Shown: in pieces, positions 48,101 through 57,764 of the stretch
Position numbering within the stretch: the first letter of the stretch is position 1
Layout: every line of letters starts with the position of its first letter
Assembly (NCBI GenBank): GCA_958450365.1
Contig: CAUEEP010000736.1
Location: 3,902,001-3,966,000, forward strand
Source: Mesorhabditis belari
Taxonomy: Eukaryota > Nematoda > Chromadorea > Rhabditida > Rhabditidae
Length of the DNA: 64,000 nucleotides
Direction: 5' to 3'
The notes under the pieces: generated by a model
Told to the model about the DNA's origin: nothing
The model's database searches: none
The model's input: the letters and a program-made list of their open reading frames with translations, nothing else
Program-made: the position numbers and the translations under genes

Positions 48101-48593
48101 AAGCCAGACCCAAGCATGGCTTATTAGCTTATTGGCTTATAAAGTTTTGAGTTAAATCTATAGTAAAGCCAGGCCAAGACTTGACTTGATTCTGGCCTAG
48201 ATCTGGCTTTGCCTGACCCAGAAAAAATGCCTGACACTAGCCTTGCCAGAGCTGGAAAAATGCCTCTGGAAAAGTTGATTGTTTAGATGTTGATCACAAA
48301 TTTGATCTCACTAGTCACCTATCTGCAAAGACAAATCTTACGAGTCGACATCGGCATAACTCCATCCAATTACAAGCAGAAGATACTTGGTCAATATTAT
48401 TACGTCACACTTCCCCAGATGATTTTTCGTGACTTGCAAACGTGGGTGAATATTCGAGTGATTTCGATTTCGATTATTATTTCAGTCTCTGCGTTCTACT
48501 CTTCAATTTGCCACCTCGACAACCAAAGCACCAACCACCAATCCTTTCAAAGCAAAGTGCTTCAAACGGCAACATAGCAACGATAAAAGTTGA
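45144..48593 (+). CDS. Multi-pass membrane protein, probable nematode serpentine receptor, 348 aa
   Basis: Seven exons join in frame: 45144-45389, 46077-46234, 46598-46716, 46754-46953, 47067-47123, 48287-48445 and 48486-48593. ATG follows a TTTCAG acceptor (probable trans-splice site). The protein has about six to seven hydrophobic segments (including LPVIAMLAAAGTFELFFVG, CYMLIELIAKFLFAISRF, CSILVIIPLIGYLM, an internal SAGLSILLDSLVLW and LITNLISLVTYL) and a basic hydrophilic tail FKAKCFKRQHSNDKS. Size and layout fit a nematode chemoreceptor, but I cannot place it in a subfamily. A different exon at about 47195-47236 would end the protein early with ENFQEIGVEIVKN. The acceptor at 46597 (CTTCAAG) is weak. 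The 1.16-kb intron 5 consists mostly of dispersed repeats. AATAAA lies near 48634. Confidence 0.65.
46255..46333. repeat. 8-bp microsatellite ATTCAGCT
   Basis: About nine tandem copies directly after exon 2 of the receptor-like gene. The unit also appears inside a flanking 150-bp repeat (46331-46490), recurring at about 47475-47635. Confidence 0.8.
46331..46490. repeat. 150-bp repeat present twice in the same gene
   Basis: TAGCTGAAACTAGGAATTCG ... CTCTGGTTTAATGCTTAATT occurs here in intron 2 and again at about 47475-47635 in intron 5, nearly identical and in the same orientation. Confidence 0.8.
47426..48260. repeat. Dispersed repeat P/Q, intron copy
   Basis: Alternating blocks: Q (CTGATCTGGCCTTGTA ... 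GACACTAGCCTTGCCAGAG) and P (ACTGATTTTCTTGCGAATGG ... CCCTTCAATGGCGCCTTG). The order here is partial Q, Q, P, Q. The same blocks fill the last intron of the neighbouring gene (51625-52205) in order P, Q, P. Non-coding, rich in GGCCT/AGGCC-like short inverted motifs. Confidence 0.8.
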
Positions 48594-49121
48594 TTGAACG
48601 ATGTTCTCGAGAAAGAATTTTTCATGTATAAAAGAATAAAATTCAGCTTTTTTCTAATTGTACAATATTATCTATAATCATAAAATATTTTTCGAACGAA
48701 TTGTTCAATTTCACCGTCATTATGGGGGTGGGTACTATTACAGTATTTACGGTATCTATTTCACAGCTCCATCATTTACAACACGATTTTTAGATCTTTT
48801 GCAAATTCAAAACTTTAGCTGCAACTTTAGGCAATCGAATTCTCATTTCATTCTCTTATTTACTTTTCTTCTTTATTTTTTTATTTCAGTAGACGTCTTT
48901 TATTGAAAGAACCTGCCATTATTTCAATCTATCCAACTCTTTTTTTTTTTCTTTATTCGTTTGTTTACTCTTTGAGGTTAAAAGAGCAAAGTTTATGGTC
49001 AAAAAGCAAACACTTTTCTAGGAGAAGAAGTTCATTTGATCATTTGGAAACAGGAAATTCTTTATCCCATTTACTTATTGATCACTTTGAAGTCCCTAAT
49101 TCTTCTCTATCAAGTGGAAAA
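48594..49121. mobile_element. Intergenic region with a family A MITE right-end fragment
   Basis: CACCGTCATTATGGGGGTGG through CAGTATTTACGGTA at 48712-48754 is the right end of family A without its left end. The rest is pyrimidine-rich upstream sequence of the next gene. Confidence 0.7.
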
Positions 49122-52100
49122 ATGTATATTAATTGCTTGCTTCTGTTCGGCTTATTTCGTTTCACCATCACCAATCTAACTAGCGCTCCAGCTGATCAGG
49201 ATCGTTTAACAAAAAGTGAATAAAAAAATAATCTCTGAAGTTTAACAAAGTCTTAAACTTTAATGTTTAGAGAGCTTATTGTTTAGAGAAGTTGTTTAAA
49301 TTTAAATTTCTCTTTTCTTTTCTCAGGTGAACAAGACTGGCGCAGTTGGGCAATCGGTCGGCTGTGGGAAGAGAGAGCAAAATTCGGGCACACACCACTC
49401 ATAAAATACCCAGTTCACTTAATTTTCGTTGAATAAAAAGAGAAATTTAGGTAAAAGGTCTGCCATTTCTTCGTCTCTATATCAAGAATGAGACAGCGAC
49501 ACCGACTCGCTCACTCAAGCATCGATTTGCGTGGGCGCTCGCAATGTGGTCGGTCGTCGATGGTTTGGTGAGGAGTAGAAGAACATTTGCTGTATATTTT
49601 CCCTAATAGTTGACCTCGCCGAGCTGAGTTCATGACTATTTTACGGTTTTCAAGTTTACACAAGAAACTCAACACTCTAATCCCCCACAAGATCTCATCG
49701 TCAGCTACATTTTCCGATCCCACATCGATAGGTTCTGATAAGCGGTTGTCGAGATTTCAAGGAACTTAGCTTTCGCTTCATCATTATTAGGGAAAATAGG
49801 GAAAACAAGAAAACATTTAAGTTAATAAATAAATAATCTGTAGGAAATGATTTAAAGCTACTATATTTTCAAATTTTGTGATTTGTAGGTTATCAAGTAT
49901 TTTTAGGTGACTCAAGATTCGAAAACTTATGAATCATCATCAGGAAATACGGCTGCTAGTGAAGCCTATATGTACTCAGCGATCGGTGTTCCATTTTATG
50001 CTGTGGTAAGTTTCTGTTCAAAGAAAGTGAAGTAAGTAAAGCAAAAGAAAGTAAGTAAGTAAGTAAAGGAGTAAAGAAGTAAAGTAAAGAAAGTAAAGAA
50101 AGTTACCCTCTCTTAATTTAAGCGAAAAGGTCTGCTTTGACGAACTTTTCAGGTTTCACATGATCTCGAACAGGCAAAAATCAACAATATTCAAGGGAAT
50201 CATGGTCAAATCATTAAGGTTGCATAATACATATTTTCAAGAATGTATCAAATACATCACTTTATTTTCTAGACGGACAACAGCCTTCGGGGTCAACTAG
50301 CCAAGGAAACAGCCGCAAATACAAGTGGATTTTATGTAAATCAACATGGAAATGCTGAAAAAGCTGAAGAGTTTACAGAAAGTGATTTTGAAAAGAAGTG
50401 AAGAGATGAATTGAATTTAGGTGGTGATTACAAGTATGAAAGTGGAAATGTTTTTCATGAAGCTTTAGCCCAATTGAGAGATGATTCGAGTGTCACCAAG
50501 AAAGATGTTGATTATTTTGTGCATGGAGCTGGGACAGGTGCATTTTCAATAAAATGCAGATATTCTTTTGCCAAACTCATGAGAAAAGAAATAAAGAAAG
50601 CTATCAATTCAGCCAATTGAAGTTAAATCTTGTTTAGGTGGGACAATCACCTCTGTGGGCCGATACATTGATCGCTACAATTTGCCCACAAAAGTTGTCA
50701 TGGCCGATACGGAGTTCTCAGTCTACTACGACTATGTCTTGAATAATAGGTAATAATATTTTAACTTCTTTCTCAAAATTTCTGAACTTTTAGCTTCAAA
50801 AATGAATCAGGCATGAAACTTTGGAAAGAACCTGGAGTACCTGGAGTTGGCTATGGATTCGAAGTAGAACCGGTGATCTTTGGAGACACGACAAGGTTAT
50901 TTAAGAGTTTTTATTTTGAGAATCTTTATTAACTCGGTTATTTAAGAGTTTTTATTAGAGAATTTGATTTGAGAAAGAGATTATTTATAGTTTGGTGGCT
51001 TCTATAATTGATGAGGTTGTGAAATTGCCCGACATTGCCACAGCAGCCGGATTCAGAGAGTTCAAGTGCGTTGACTAAAGAACGAAATTGATATTGGACT
51101 TGAAAAGACCAATTTTTCAGTTCAAGAGGTCTTCATGGTGGACCGAGTTCAGCTTTGAACATGTTGGGTGCCCTTAAAATCGCGCTGAAAAACAAGTGAG
51201 TAACGTTGTTTAAAAAATAGATTGATTCACACGAATAATGTGGTACAAACAATGCACAAGCACAATTTTTTGGCTCTAAATTTAGGAAAGAAAAAACCTA
51301 TATCTATGGGGAAAAAAGAACCAATAATCTAGCCGGTGGGATTGAACCTTTGACCTCCCGATACAGGGCTCTTAGTCAATCGGTCAGGGTTTTTAGAGAT
51401 TTCAGAAACTCGCCAAAACCAATCTCGATAGTGACCCTGCTAAATGATCCAGCTGATTTCTACCTTAATAACTACTTCAATGACACATGGATTGAGGAAA
51501 TGTTCAAGGATCGGGGAGGAATGAAAGCTCTTAGTTGGTTACTTGTCTAGAAATATGCAATCGACAAAAGCCCATTAAAATTCAGATTGTTGGAGATGGG
51601 AGATTGCCTCAACCCTTGATAGAGGCACTGATTTTCTTGAGAATGGCATGCAGAATTGCAAACCGAATTGAACATATGTGACTTTTTAGAAGAAAAACAA
51701 AGACAATAAAAACTTTTATTTCTTTTTCAATTCCTTTTTTGTTCTTACAGGATCTTTTTACCGATTGATCCCTTCAATGGCGCCTTGGCTTTGGTTTGAC
51801 TTTGGCCTGATCTGGCCTTGTAAAGCCATAACTTGGTCTAGAGTTGTTTTTACTTCCAGAGCTGTTCCAATCAGGGAATAAAGTTTTAAGCCAGACCCAA
51901 GCATGGCTTATTAGCTTATTGGCTTATCAATTTTTGAGTTAAATCTATAGTAAAGCCAGGCCAAGACTTGACTTGATTCTGGCCTAGATCTGGCTTTGTC
52001 TGACCCAGAAAAAATGCCTGACACTAGCCTTGCCAGAGCACTGATTTTCTTGCGAATGGCATGCAGAATTGCAAACCGAATTGAACATATGTGACTTTTT

Positions 52101-52462
52101 AGAAGAAAAACAAAGACAATAAAAACTTTTATTTCTTTTTCAATTCCTTTTTTGTTCTTACAGGTTGTTTTTATTGATTGATCCCTTCAATGGCGCCTTG
52201 CAGCTGTTTAGTTTCGGTTTAGCTCAAATTTTGGTGGAACGAAAGAAATATAGAAACGCAAATGTTTAGAGGATACAAAAAGGCTCTAGAGTTGCTGCAG
52301 TGACAAGTCTTGATTCCACAACATCCAAAAAAGCTAACATCAATTTTAGCACCACCATCATTACCAAGCTTTCAAAAGGCTTTCGAGGATACAAGCGAAT
52401 TCTTCAAACGTGGTGATCCGCTCAAGTACCTCAGCCTGAAATATCCTCCGAAGTGTGGTTAA
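49122..52462 (+). CDS. Secreted cysteine-synthase/CBS-like PLP enzyme, 425 aa
   Basis: Fold type II pyridoxal-phosphate enzyme related to cysteine synthase and cystathionine beta-synthase; substrate not provable. Thirteen exons join in frame: 49122-49215, 49327-49412, 49451-49567, 49907-50005, 50153-50218, 50273-50381, 50421-50537, 50638-50749, 50794-50895, 50991-51065, 51121-51195, 51406-51537, 52369-52462. A signal peptide (MYINCLLLFGLFRFTITN) precedes FGHTPLIKY; the likely PLP lysine is in TPTRSLKHRFAW; substrate loop SSGNTAASEAY; phosphate cradle GAGTGGTI; C-terminal half complete to KYPPKCG. The signal peptide puts it in the secretory pathway, unlike cytosolic CBS and cysteine synthase; a group of secreted nematode paralogues is known. 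Two introns are only 38-39 nt. The last acceptor (ACCAAG) is weak. Introns carry a decayed family B MITE, a tRNA-related repeat and P/Q repeats. AATAAA at about 52528. Confidence 0.85.
49592..49799. mobile_element. Decayed MITE, family B, in PLP-enzyme intron
   Basis: Inverted relative to the other copies: CTCCCTAATAG-like left end, internal CGGTTTTCAAG, AATCCCCCACAAGATCTCAT and CCCACATCGATAGGTTCTGA, right end CATTATTAGGGAAAATA. Ends have drifted from CTCTAATAG to CCCTAATAG. Confidence 0.75.
51230..51400 (-). mobile_element. tRNA-related repeat, second family, copy 3
   Basis: On the minus strand CCGATTGACTAAGAGCCC, GGAGGTCAAAGGTTCAATCC and the tail CGGCTAGATTATTGGTTCTT match 19182-19290. It has the best B box of the three (GGTTCAATCCC). 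It ends a few bases before exon 12 of the PLP enzyme. Confidence 0.65.
51625..52205. repeat. Dispersed repeat P/Q, second locus
   Basis: Order P, Q, P; the two P blocks are nearly identical to each other and to the block at 47838-48000. It fills the 0.8-kb last intron of the PLP enzyme. Confidence 0.8.
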
Positions 52463-52867
52463 ACTGTCACAAAACTATTGTTTACAGTTTATCAGATAAA
52501 GCAGTTTATTGTAAGCCTAAGCTTTTACAATAAACTTTCTATAATTTAAGTGTTTTAATTGAAACATTTTTGGGAATGGGAAATGCATAATTTTATGAAA
52601 AAGTTTCTTATACTCAACTTTCTTCGTGAAATGAATGATCTTATCCACAATGATCTTATCACAAAAAGAAACGAAAAAAAGAATGGGAACATCAAAAAGC
52701 AAACTACAACACAGAAATGGTCAGATCGCTGAGCGCAGAACTAAAATTTTGCGACCTCTATTGCCACTATTGATTCAATTCTTGTAATTTTTTAAACCAG
52801 CTTTTTCCTTCAAAATTCAAACAAATTGCTGTTAAAGCAAACAACAATTGCTATTGCTATTGCTATA

Positions 52868-55031
52868 ATGAACCAACAACCAAGTGTCCTTGAATGGAAT
52901 GAGAATCGAGAAGTGGTGGCGTTGATCTTTGGATGGGCGGGAGCACAAGACAAAAATTTGAAAAAATACGCTGATCTCTACAAGGAACATGGGTTAGTGG
53001 AAACAAAATTAAAGTATAAAATTCATTAGAATCTCGACTTTGCGCTACACAGCTTGTTATCAAGGAGCCGGGAAAAGCATCTATGGATTGGTATGTTATT
53101 TGCTGTGTAGTAATCTGTTAATGCAAGGCAAGAAGTTAATGAACGAATAAAATACTGAAGTTAATGAATAGTTTAATGTGGGTCTTTATAATACCCGAAA
53201 AAGTTGCAAAAGTTTTTTTTAAGGATAATCCGAACTTCAAAGATAATCCTGACTCTGGATTTTTGATTGTGAATGTTCGAACTTTACCAAATTTAGCATA
53301 GCTCCGATGGAGCCATTGAAGCTCTTCTTGCTGATTTTTGCAGTGTTTGGAAACGAAAAGAAGTTCAATTCATTATTCAATGTATGAGTATGAATGGAAC
53401 AATGGCTATGGTATCGTTGATTAGACGAGAGGAGTTTCCAGATCTCTTCAATAGAACAATTGGAATTGTCTTTGATAGGTGAAAGTAATATATTGGATTG
53501 GTGAATTGAAAACTGCCGGACTTTGAACTAAAATTTATCCAACATAAAACCATCAATTCATTCCAAATAATTTCCATTATTATTGACGACTTCTGCCCAT
53601 TTTACAGGCAATTTGCGGATTCCTCTTTCGTAGTAGGATTTTGGTTTTGAATCGAAAAACTTTCAAAGCCAATTGCTTGACTTTGACTGCTTCTTCCGAA
53701 TCGAAGTGCTCTCCCGTAGGCTCATTACTCATGATCCGGAATAAATAGTAATCAAAAGGGGCGAGGTCCCGACTGTATGGGGAATGCGCCAAAAGTTCCC
53801 AAACAAGGCTATTTAGTTTAGAGCGAGTCAGTTTTGCAACATGAGGGCGCGCGTTATCGTGGAGGAGAACGATCTTTGACTTGGAGGGCCTATTCTTCTT
53901 CAGGGATTCATTCACCTTTCCCAACTCTCCACTGTATTTGATTGCATTAACGGTCGTCTTGCTATCCAGCAACTCCCAGTACAAGTGTGTGAGACAGGTG
54001 CGAGACTCAAAAATGGAGGACTGGAGAAGTTCCAGTTTGAGCACTTTCTTCAAAAGAAACCCATTTTGGTGTCAATAGAAAAGTTGTAGAGAATCAAAAA
54101 TTAGGCTTATAGCGAAATTTCCAAAAAGATACACTTAGTAGTTTCGCTTAAAATGCAATTTTTGTGAAAGTTCGTAAATTTGGTATTTCTTGAAAACCAG
54201 TTTTTGAATCGTTCTGAAAATTTGGATATAAGCTTGATTTTTGATTCTCTACAACTTTTCCATTGACACCAAAATGGGTTTCTTTTAAAGAAAGTGCTCA
54301 AATTGTCACATATGACAATAGCCCGCAGCTTTCAATTCACCAACCCAATATTTCCATTTTCCATTTTCCATTTTCTATTTCAATTTTCAAAAGCTTTTCA
54401 GTTGTCCAATTTATGCAGACTCTTGGGATGGCTATTCTCAAGTATTAGACTTTCAAATTGGTGACCATTTTGGAAATTCACTTTTTGGACTTTTCTCGAA
54501 AAAGTTGGCAATATGGTTGATGGTTCAAAAGCAAGGATATAACTATTATGAAGTAACTTAAGCTTATGAAGTAACTTAAGCTTATGAAGTAGCTTGTGAT
54601 TTTGTTACAAAACAAATTTTAGATGAAATTCAAAAACGTTATGCTTGGCTATGAATTAAAGGACATGATGCACTATTACTTTTTAAGAGAACATCCGAAT
54701 ATTCCCATGAAACAACTTTATCTTTATTCAGATGCAGATGTCATTTGTGATTCAAGGTAATCAATGAAAAGCTAAATTAGTCTATGTTTAAAATTATTAA
54801 TCTTTTGTCAATCTTTATTAGTTATTAATCTACTTTATCTTAACGATACCAATTTCCAGGCAAATTCAACAATTCCATGAGACTCACTTGAGACAAGGCA
54901 AAGACGTAACATTCAAGAATTTCATCGACTCAAAACACGTTGAACACCACCGAAAATATCCCAAAGAATACACGAAAATTTTGGATGATTTCTTGACCAG
55001 TTTACTGAAAAAGAATACATCGAAACTTTGA
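52868..55031 (+). CDS. TMEM53 / DUF829 family protein, 274 aa
   Basis: Member of the TMEM53 (DUF829) family, alpha/beta-hydrolase-like proteins of the ER and nuclear envelope; activity unknown. Six exons join in frame: 52868-52992, 53030-53090, 53297-53478, 54402-54552, 54623-54756, 54860-55031. Family marks in order: VVALIFGWAGAQDKNLKKYADLY, LRYTACY, FIIQCMSMNG (nucleophile elbow region), DSCPIYAD-like start of exon 4, LYLYSDADVICDS and the C-terminal DSKHVEHHRKYPKEY. The length is typical. Intron 3 carries an 856-bp mariner derivative. The donor after exon 4 is the first of three tandem copies. No signal peptide. AATAAA follows at about 55040. Confidence 0.88.
53493..54348 (-). mobile_element. 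Mariner-type deletion derivative with transposase remnant, intron copy
   Basis: Ends TTGGATTGGTGAATTG and, inverted, CAATTCACCAACCCAA, flanked by TA; 856 bp. The minus strand keeps the C-terminal third of a mariner transposase (53580-54053): LLHDNARPHVAKL with catalytic Asp, then LAHSPYSRDLAPFDYYLF with the third Asp (34 residues apart, DD34D type). The N-terminal domain is replaced by a self-complementary block of about 300 bp (54036-54310) around AACCCATTTTGGTGTCAAT and its inverse. Non-autonomous. Confidence 0.85.
54548..54597. repeat. Triplicated 18-bp unit containing a splice donor
   Basis: TATGAAGTAACTTAAGCT occurs twice, then TATGAAGTAGCTTG. Each copy contains GAA/GTAACT or GAA/GTAGCT, the donor used at the end of exon 4 of the TMEM53-like gene. 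Confidence 0.85.
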
Positions 55032-55249
55032 GCACTTTTTGAATAAACTTTCAATTAATGAAGCTATTCAATTAATGAAGCATTACCAATTCTTGCATCA
55101 ATCATTCAAAAGAAACAAAATGAAAGCTTTCATCCATCGAAACATCAAATTCTCAGTCGATTTTGAATTTTTTTAACCAAAAAAACTACATTTTTGCTTT
55201 AATGAATAATTTAAATCTAAAAAACTGAACATTGGCTTAAAAAAAACTA

Positions 55250-55560
55250 AAAAACTAAACATTGGATAAACCTTTACTCCTTTACTTCTCGACTTTTCTA
55301 CTATTGAACAAAACGTTTATTCCTTCACTCGTCTTTTCTACTATTGAACTAAATCTTGACTCCTTTACTCGACTTCTCTACCATTGAACTAAACCTTTAC
55401 TCCTTTACTCTTCGACTTTTCTACCATTGAACTAAACCTTTACTCCTTTACTCTTCGACTTTTCTACCATTGAACTAAACCTTTACTCCTTTACTCGTCT
55501 TCTTTACCATTAATCTAAATCTTTACTCCTTTACTCGTCTTCTTTACCATTGAACTAAAA
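55250..55560. repeat. Minisatellite with unit of about 45-50 bp
   Basis: Five to six units like CTTTACTCTTCGACTTTTCT followed by ACCATTGAACTAAACC, downstream of the TMEM53-like gene. Unit lengths vary by loss of CTTCGA. Confidence 0.8.
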
Positions 55561-55740
55561 ATGCGACTTGAAAAAGCTAACTCAGAATACATTAAATAGT
55601 AAAATGTTCGTTTTATCTTTATTTTGCAATGACGACTGATAGGCAAAGATTTTTTGAGCAGTTATGTGGATGAAAAGGAGGAGTGAACGGGCCAACTGTT
55701 CACTTCCTATTGCATTGGCCTCATTGACTGGCTCTTCTCT

Positions 55741-55930
55741 TAACCAAATGAGTAAAAGAAATGAGCAAATGAGTTTCTTTCTTGTCTTGACTCTCATTTG
55801 TGGGTGTTTATATAATGAAATGCTCTCTGTTCCTCCTGTTCAACATCAATCTAGCAGACTTCTTTTGAGGAAGAGATTAACGGCAAATGAATGCTCATTT
55901 CTTGGCTTTGCTCGTTACTTTCTTGTTTAG
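55741..55930 (+). CDS. Possible small secreted peptide (uncertain)
   Basis: The plus strand from ATG 55772 reads MSFFLVLTLICGCLYNEMLS, a good signal peptide, then a short Arg-rich stretch with a dibasic LLRKRL, ending at TAG 55930; an in-frame ATG lies upstream at 55748. A Cys-rich open stretch at about 56166-56340 (NECPCFPLCPSDRIKCPAD) could be a second exon, because a phase-0 donor CTCTCT/GTTCCT and an acceptor ATGTAG are available. I do not recognise it; it may be chance. It is included because the signal peptide is convincing. Confidence 0.3.
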
Positions 55931-56368
55931 TCCGTAATTTTGTTGATTTTCGGATTATCCAAAACTATTCCTTAAATTCATTGTTTCTTTAAAAGCATAA
56001 CTAAGTTAACTATCAGTTCCTAGCTGTCTTCATTTATATAAACTAGTCATTGATAGCTTTCATGAGAAGCTAATAGTCACTCTTTGACATCTTGAGTTCA
56101 TCTTCAGACTTACACCATTTACTATTGATTTCTTTTACTAAAAAAACTTAAAAGTAAGCCTTTTCACAATTTCTATACACATGTAGTTGTTTAATAGTGA
56201 AAAGAACCGATGCCTCAATGCAGCTGTCTCAAACAATTTATTTAACGAGTGTCCATGCTTTCCTCTTTGTCCAAGTGATCGGATCAAGTGTCCAGCAGAT
56301 CTTCTCCTTTTTCTTTCTTTTTCCATTGCCTGTTTTCATCTAATTTTTCAGTAATCTTACTATCGAAA
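55931..56368. other. Upstream region of the four-TM gene
   Basis: Contains the possible Cys-rich stretch noted for the small peptide; otherwise AT-rich with a pyrimidine tract ending TTTTTCAG at about 56352, the probable trans-splice acceptor of the next gene. Confidence 0.4.
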
Positions 56369-57541
56369 ATGAACGAATTTCAACAAAAATCTGGATGTCA
56401 GCAATTTCGACCATCAATTATTGTAAGTCTTTAAAAACAAAAATTTATCTTCAAATTCAGACAATCTGTGGCCTTTTATCGTTTTTCATGAGTTTATTCG
56501 AATTCGCGATGGCAGTTTTTGAATATTATCTGGCCAGGTAAGAGATTTGATCTAATACGTTTCCAATACGGCTCCTATTTGGATCTAATACGGTTCCAAT
56601 ACGGTTCCTATTTTGATCTAATACAGTTCCAATACGGTTCCATAACGGTTCCCATTTTAATCTAATACAGTTCCAATACGGTTCCTATTTGGATCTAACA
56701 TCCAATACGGTTCCAATACGGTTCCAATACTGTTCCAATACGGTTCCTATTTTGATCTAATACAGTTTGAGATTGAAAATGAAAGAATAGTCATTCAGAG
56801 ATGGCTCCCTGATCCCAGCTATATTTGCTGGCTTATTCGTATCACTTTCTATGATAACAATGCTTTATTTTCTTGGATTGATCAAAGAGAAGGAATGTCT
56901 GATGTTACCGTTGATCACTGTTCAAGTAAAAAGATTTAGAATTTCTCTATAAACTAACTTGATTCAAATTTGCCAATTTTCATCAAGATTTGCAATTCAT
57001 TTCGCTGTCAAATACGTTAAACAATTTAATCTTGGCTAGAAAATTTGTTGAACAATTTAAATCTATAGTTTCCTAATCAATTTACCAAAAATATTTGCGA
57101 ATAAGAATGAGTTTTGATTCAGTTTTGATCATTTTAGATCGTTGCGTGCGCTTTCTTAGGACTTCTCGTGATCGTTTGGTGGATTGGTACACTATTAGCC
57201 TTTTTTGATTTAGTTTACTATAAAAGTTTAATCAGTGAGTTTCAATTTATGCAGTTATAAGTCATTTAAACAATCATTTAATCAAAAAATAGAAAACCTT
57301 AGGTTTCCTCTCAACGAAAGAGTTCTATGTGTCGATTGGATGCATTCTATTACTCATTTTCTTTGCCACTTGCAAAATCTCAAGGATATTTTATAATGTG
57401 AGTTTGAAAATGAGGGTTGATTACTTTAATTTACAGGGATTTCAACGAATTGAACAAAACACATATTACAAGCGGAGTTTCACAAATGGAATGGTTCGAT
57501 CGTTGTCAAGAAGTACCACTTGTAAACCGACTGAGATATGA
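56369..57541 (+). CDS. Small four-transmembrane protein, 184 aa
   Basis: Not recognised beyond its topology. Six exons join in frame: 56369-56422, 56461-56537, 56799-56925, 57138-57234, 57303-57397, 57437-57541. Four hydrophobic segments: TICGLLSFFMSLFEFAMAVF, IPAIFAGLFVSLSMITMLYF, IVACAFLGLLVIVWWIGTLL and YVSIGCILLLIFFATC. The N-terminus is short and polar; the C-terminus is basic (YYKRSFTNGMVRSLSRSTTC). It lacks the CCG motif of tetraspanins. Size and layout resemble small MARVEL/tetraspan-like nematode proteins. The ATG follows a TTTTTCAG acceptor. Intron 2 holds a minisatellite. Its end is 223 bp from the convergent TIL gene. Confidence 0.75.
56545..56765. repeat. Minisatellite based on CCAATACGGTT
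   Basis: Higher-order array in intron 2 of the four-TM gene: short CCAATACGGTT units grouped with CCTATTTTGATCTAATACAG. Irregular lengths suggest repeated slippage. Confidence 0.85.
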
Positions 57542-57764
57542 GGAATGAGGCAGATCAAGGCACAGAATTGATCTCATCTAGATCTTCTTTATTACACTAC
57601 CTCATTTCTACATTCGTTTACTTCTTTGCTGAATAAGATTTTTATTGATGAATGGAATGAGGCAGATCAAAGCACAGAATAATCTACGAAATAATTACAG
57701 CATGAAAATTATATAAGCCTAATATTTGATAGCACAAAAACAAGAACAATGTATGGCGAAAAGG

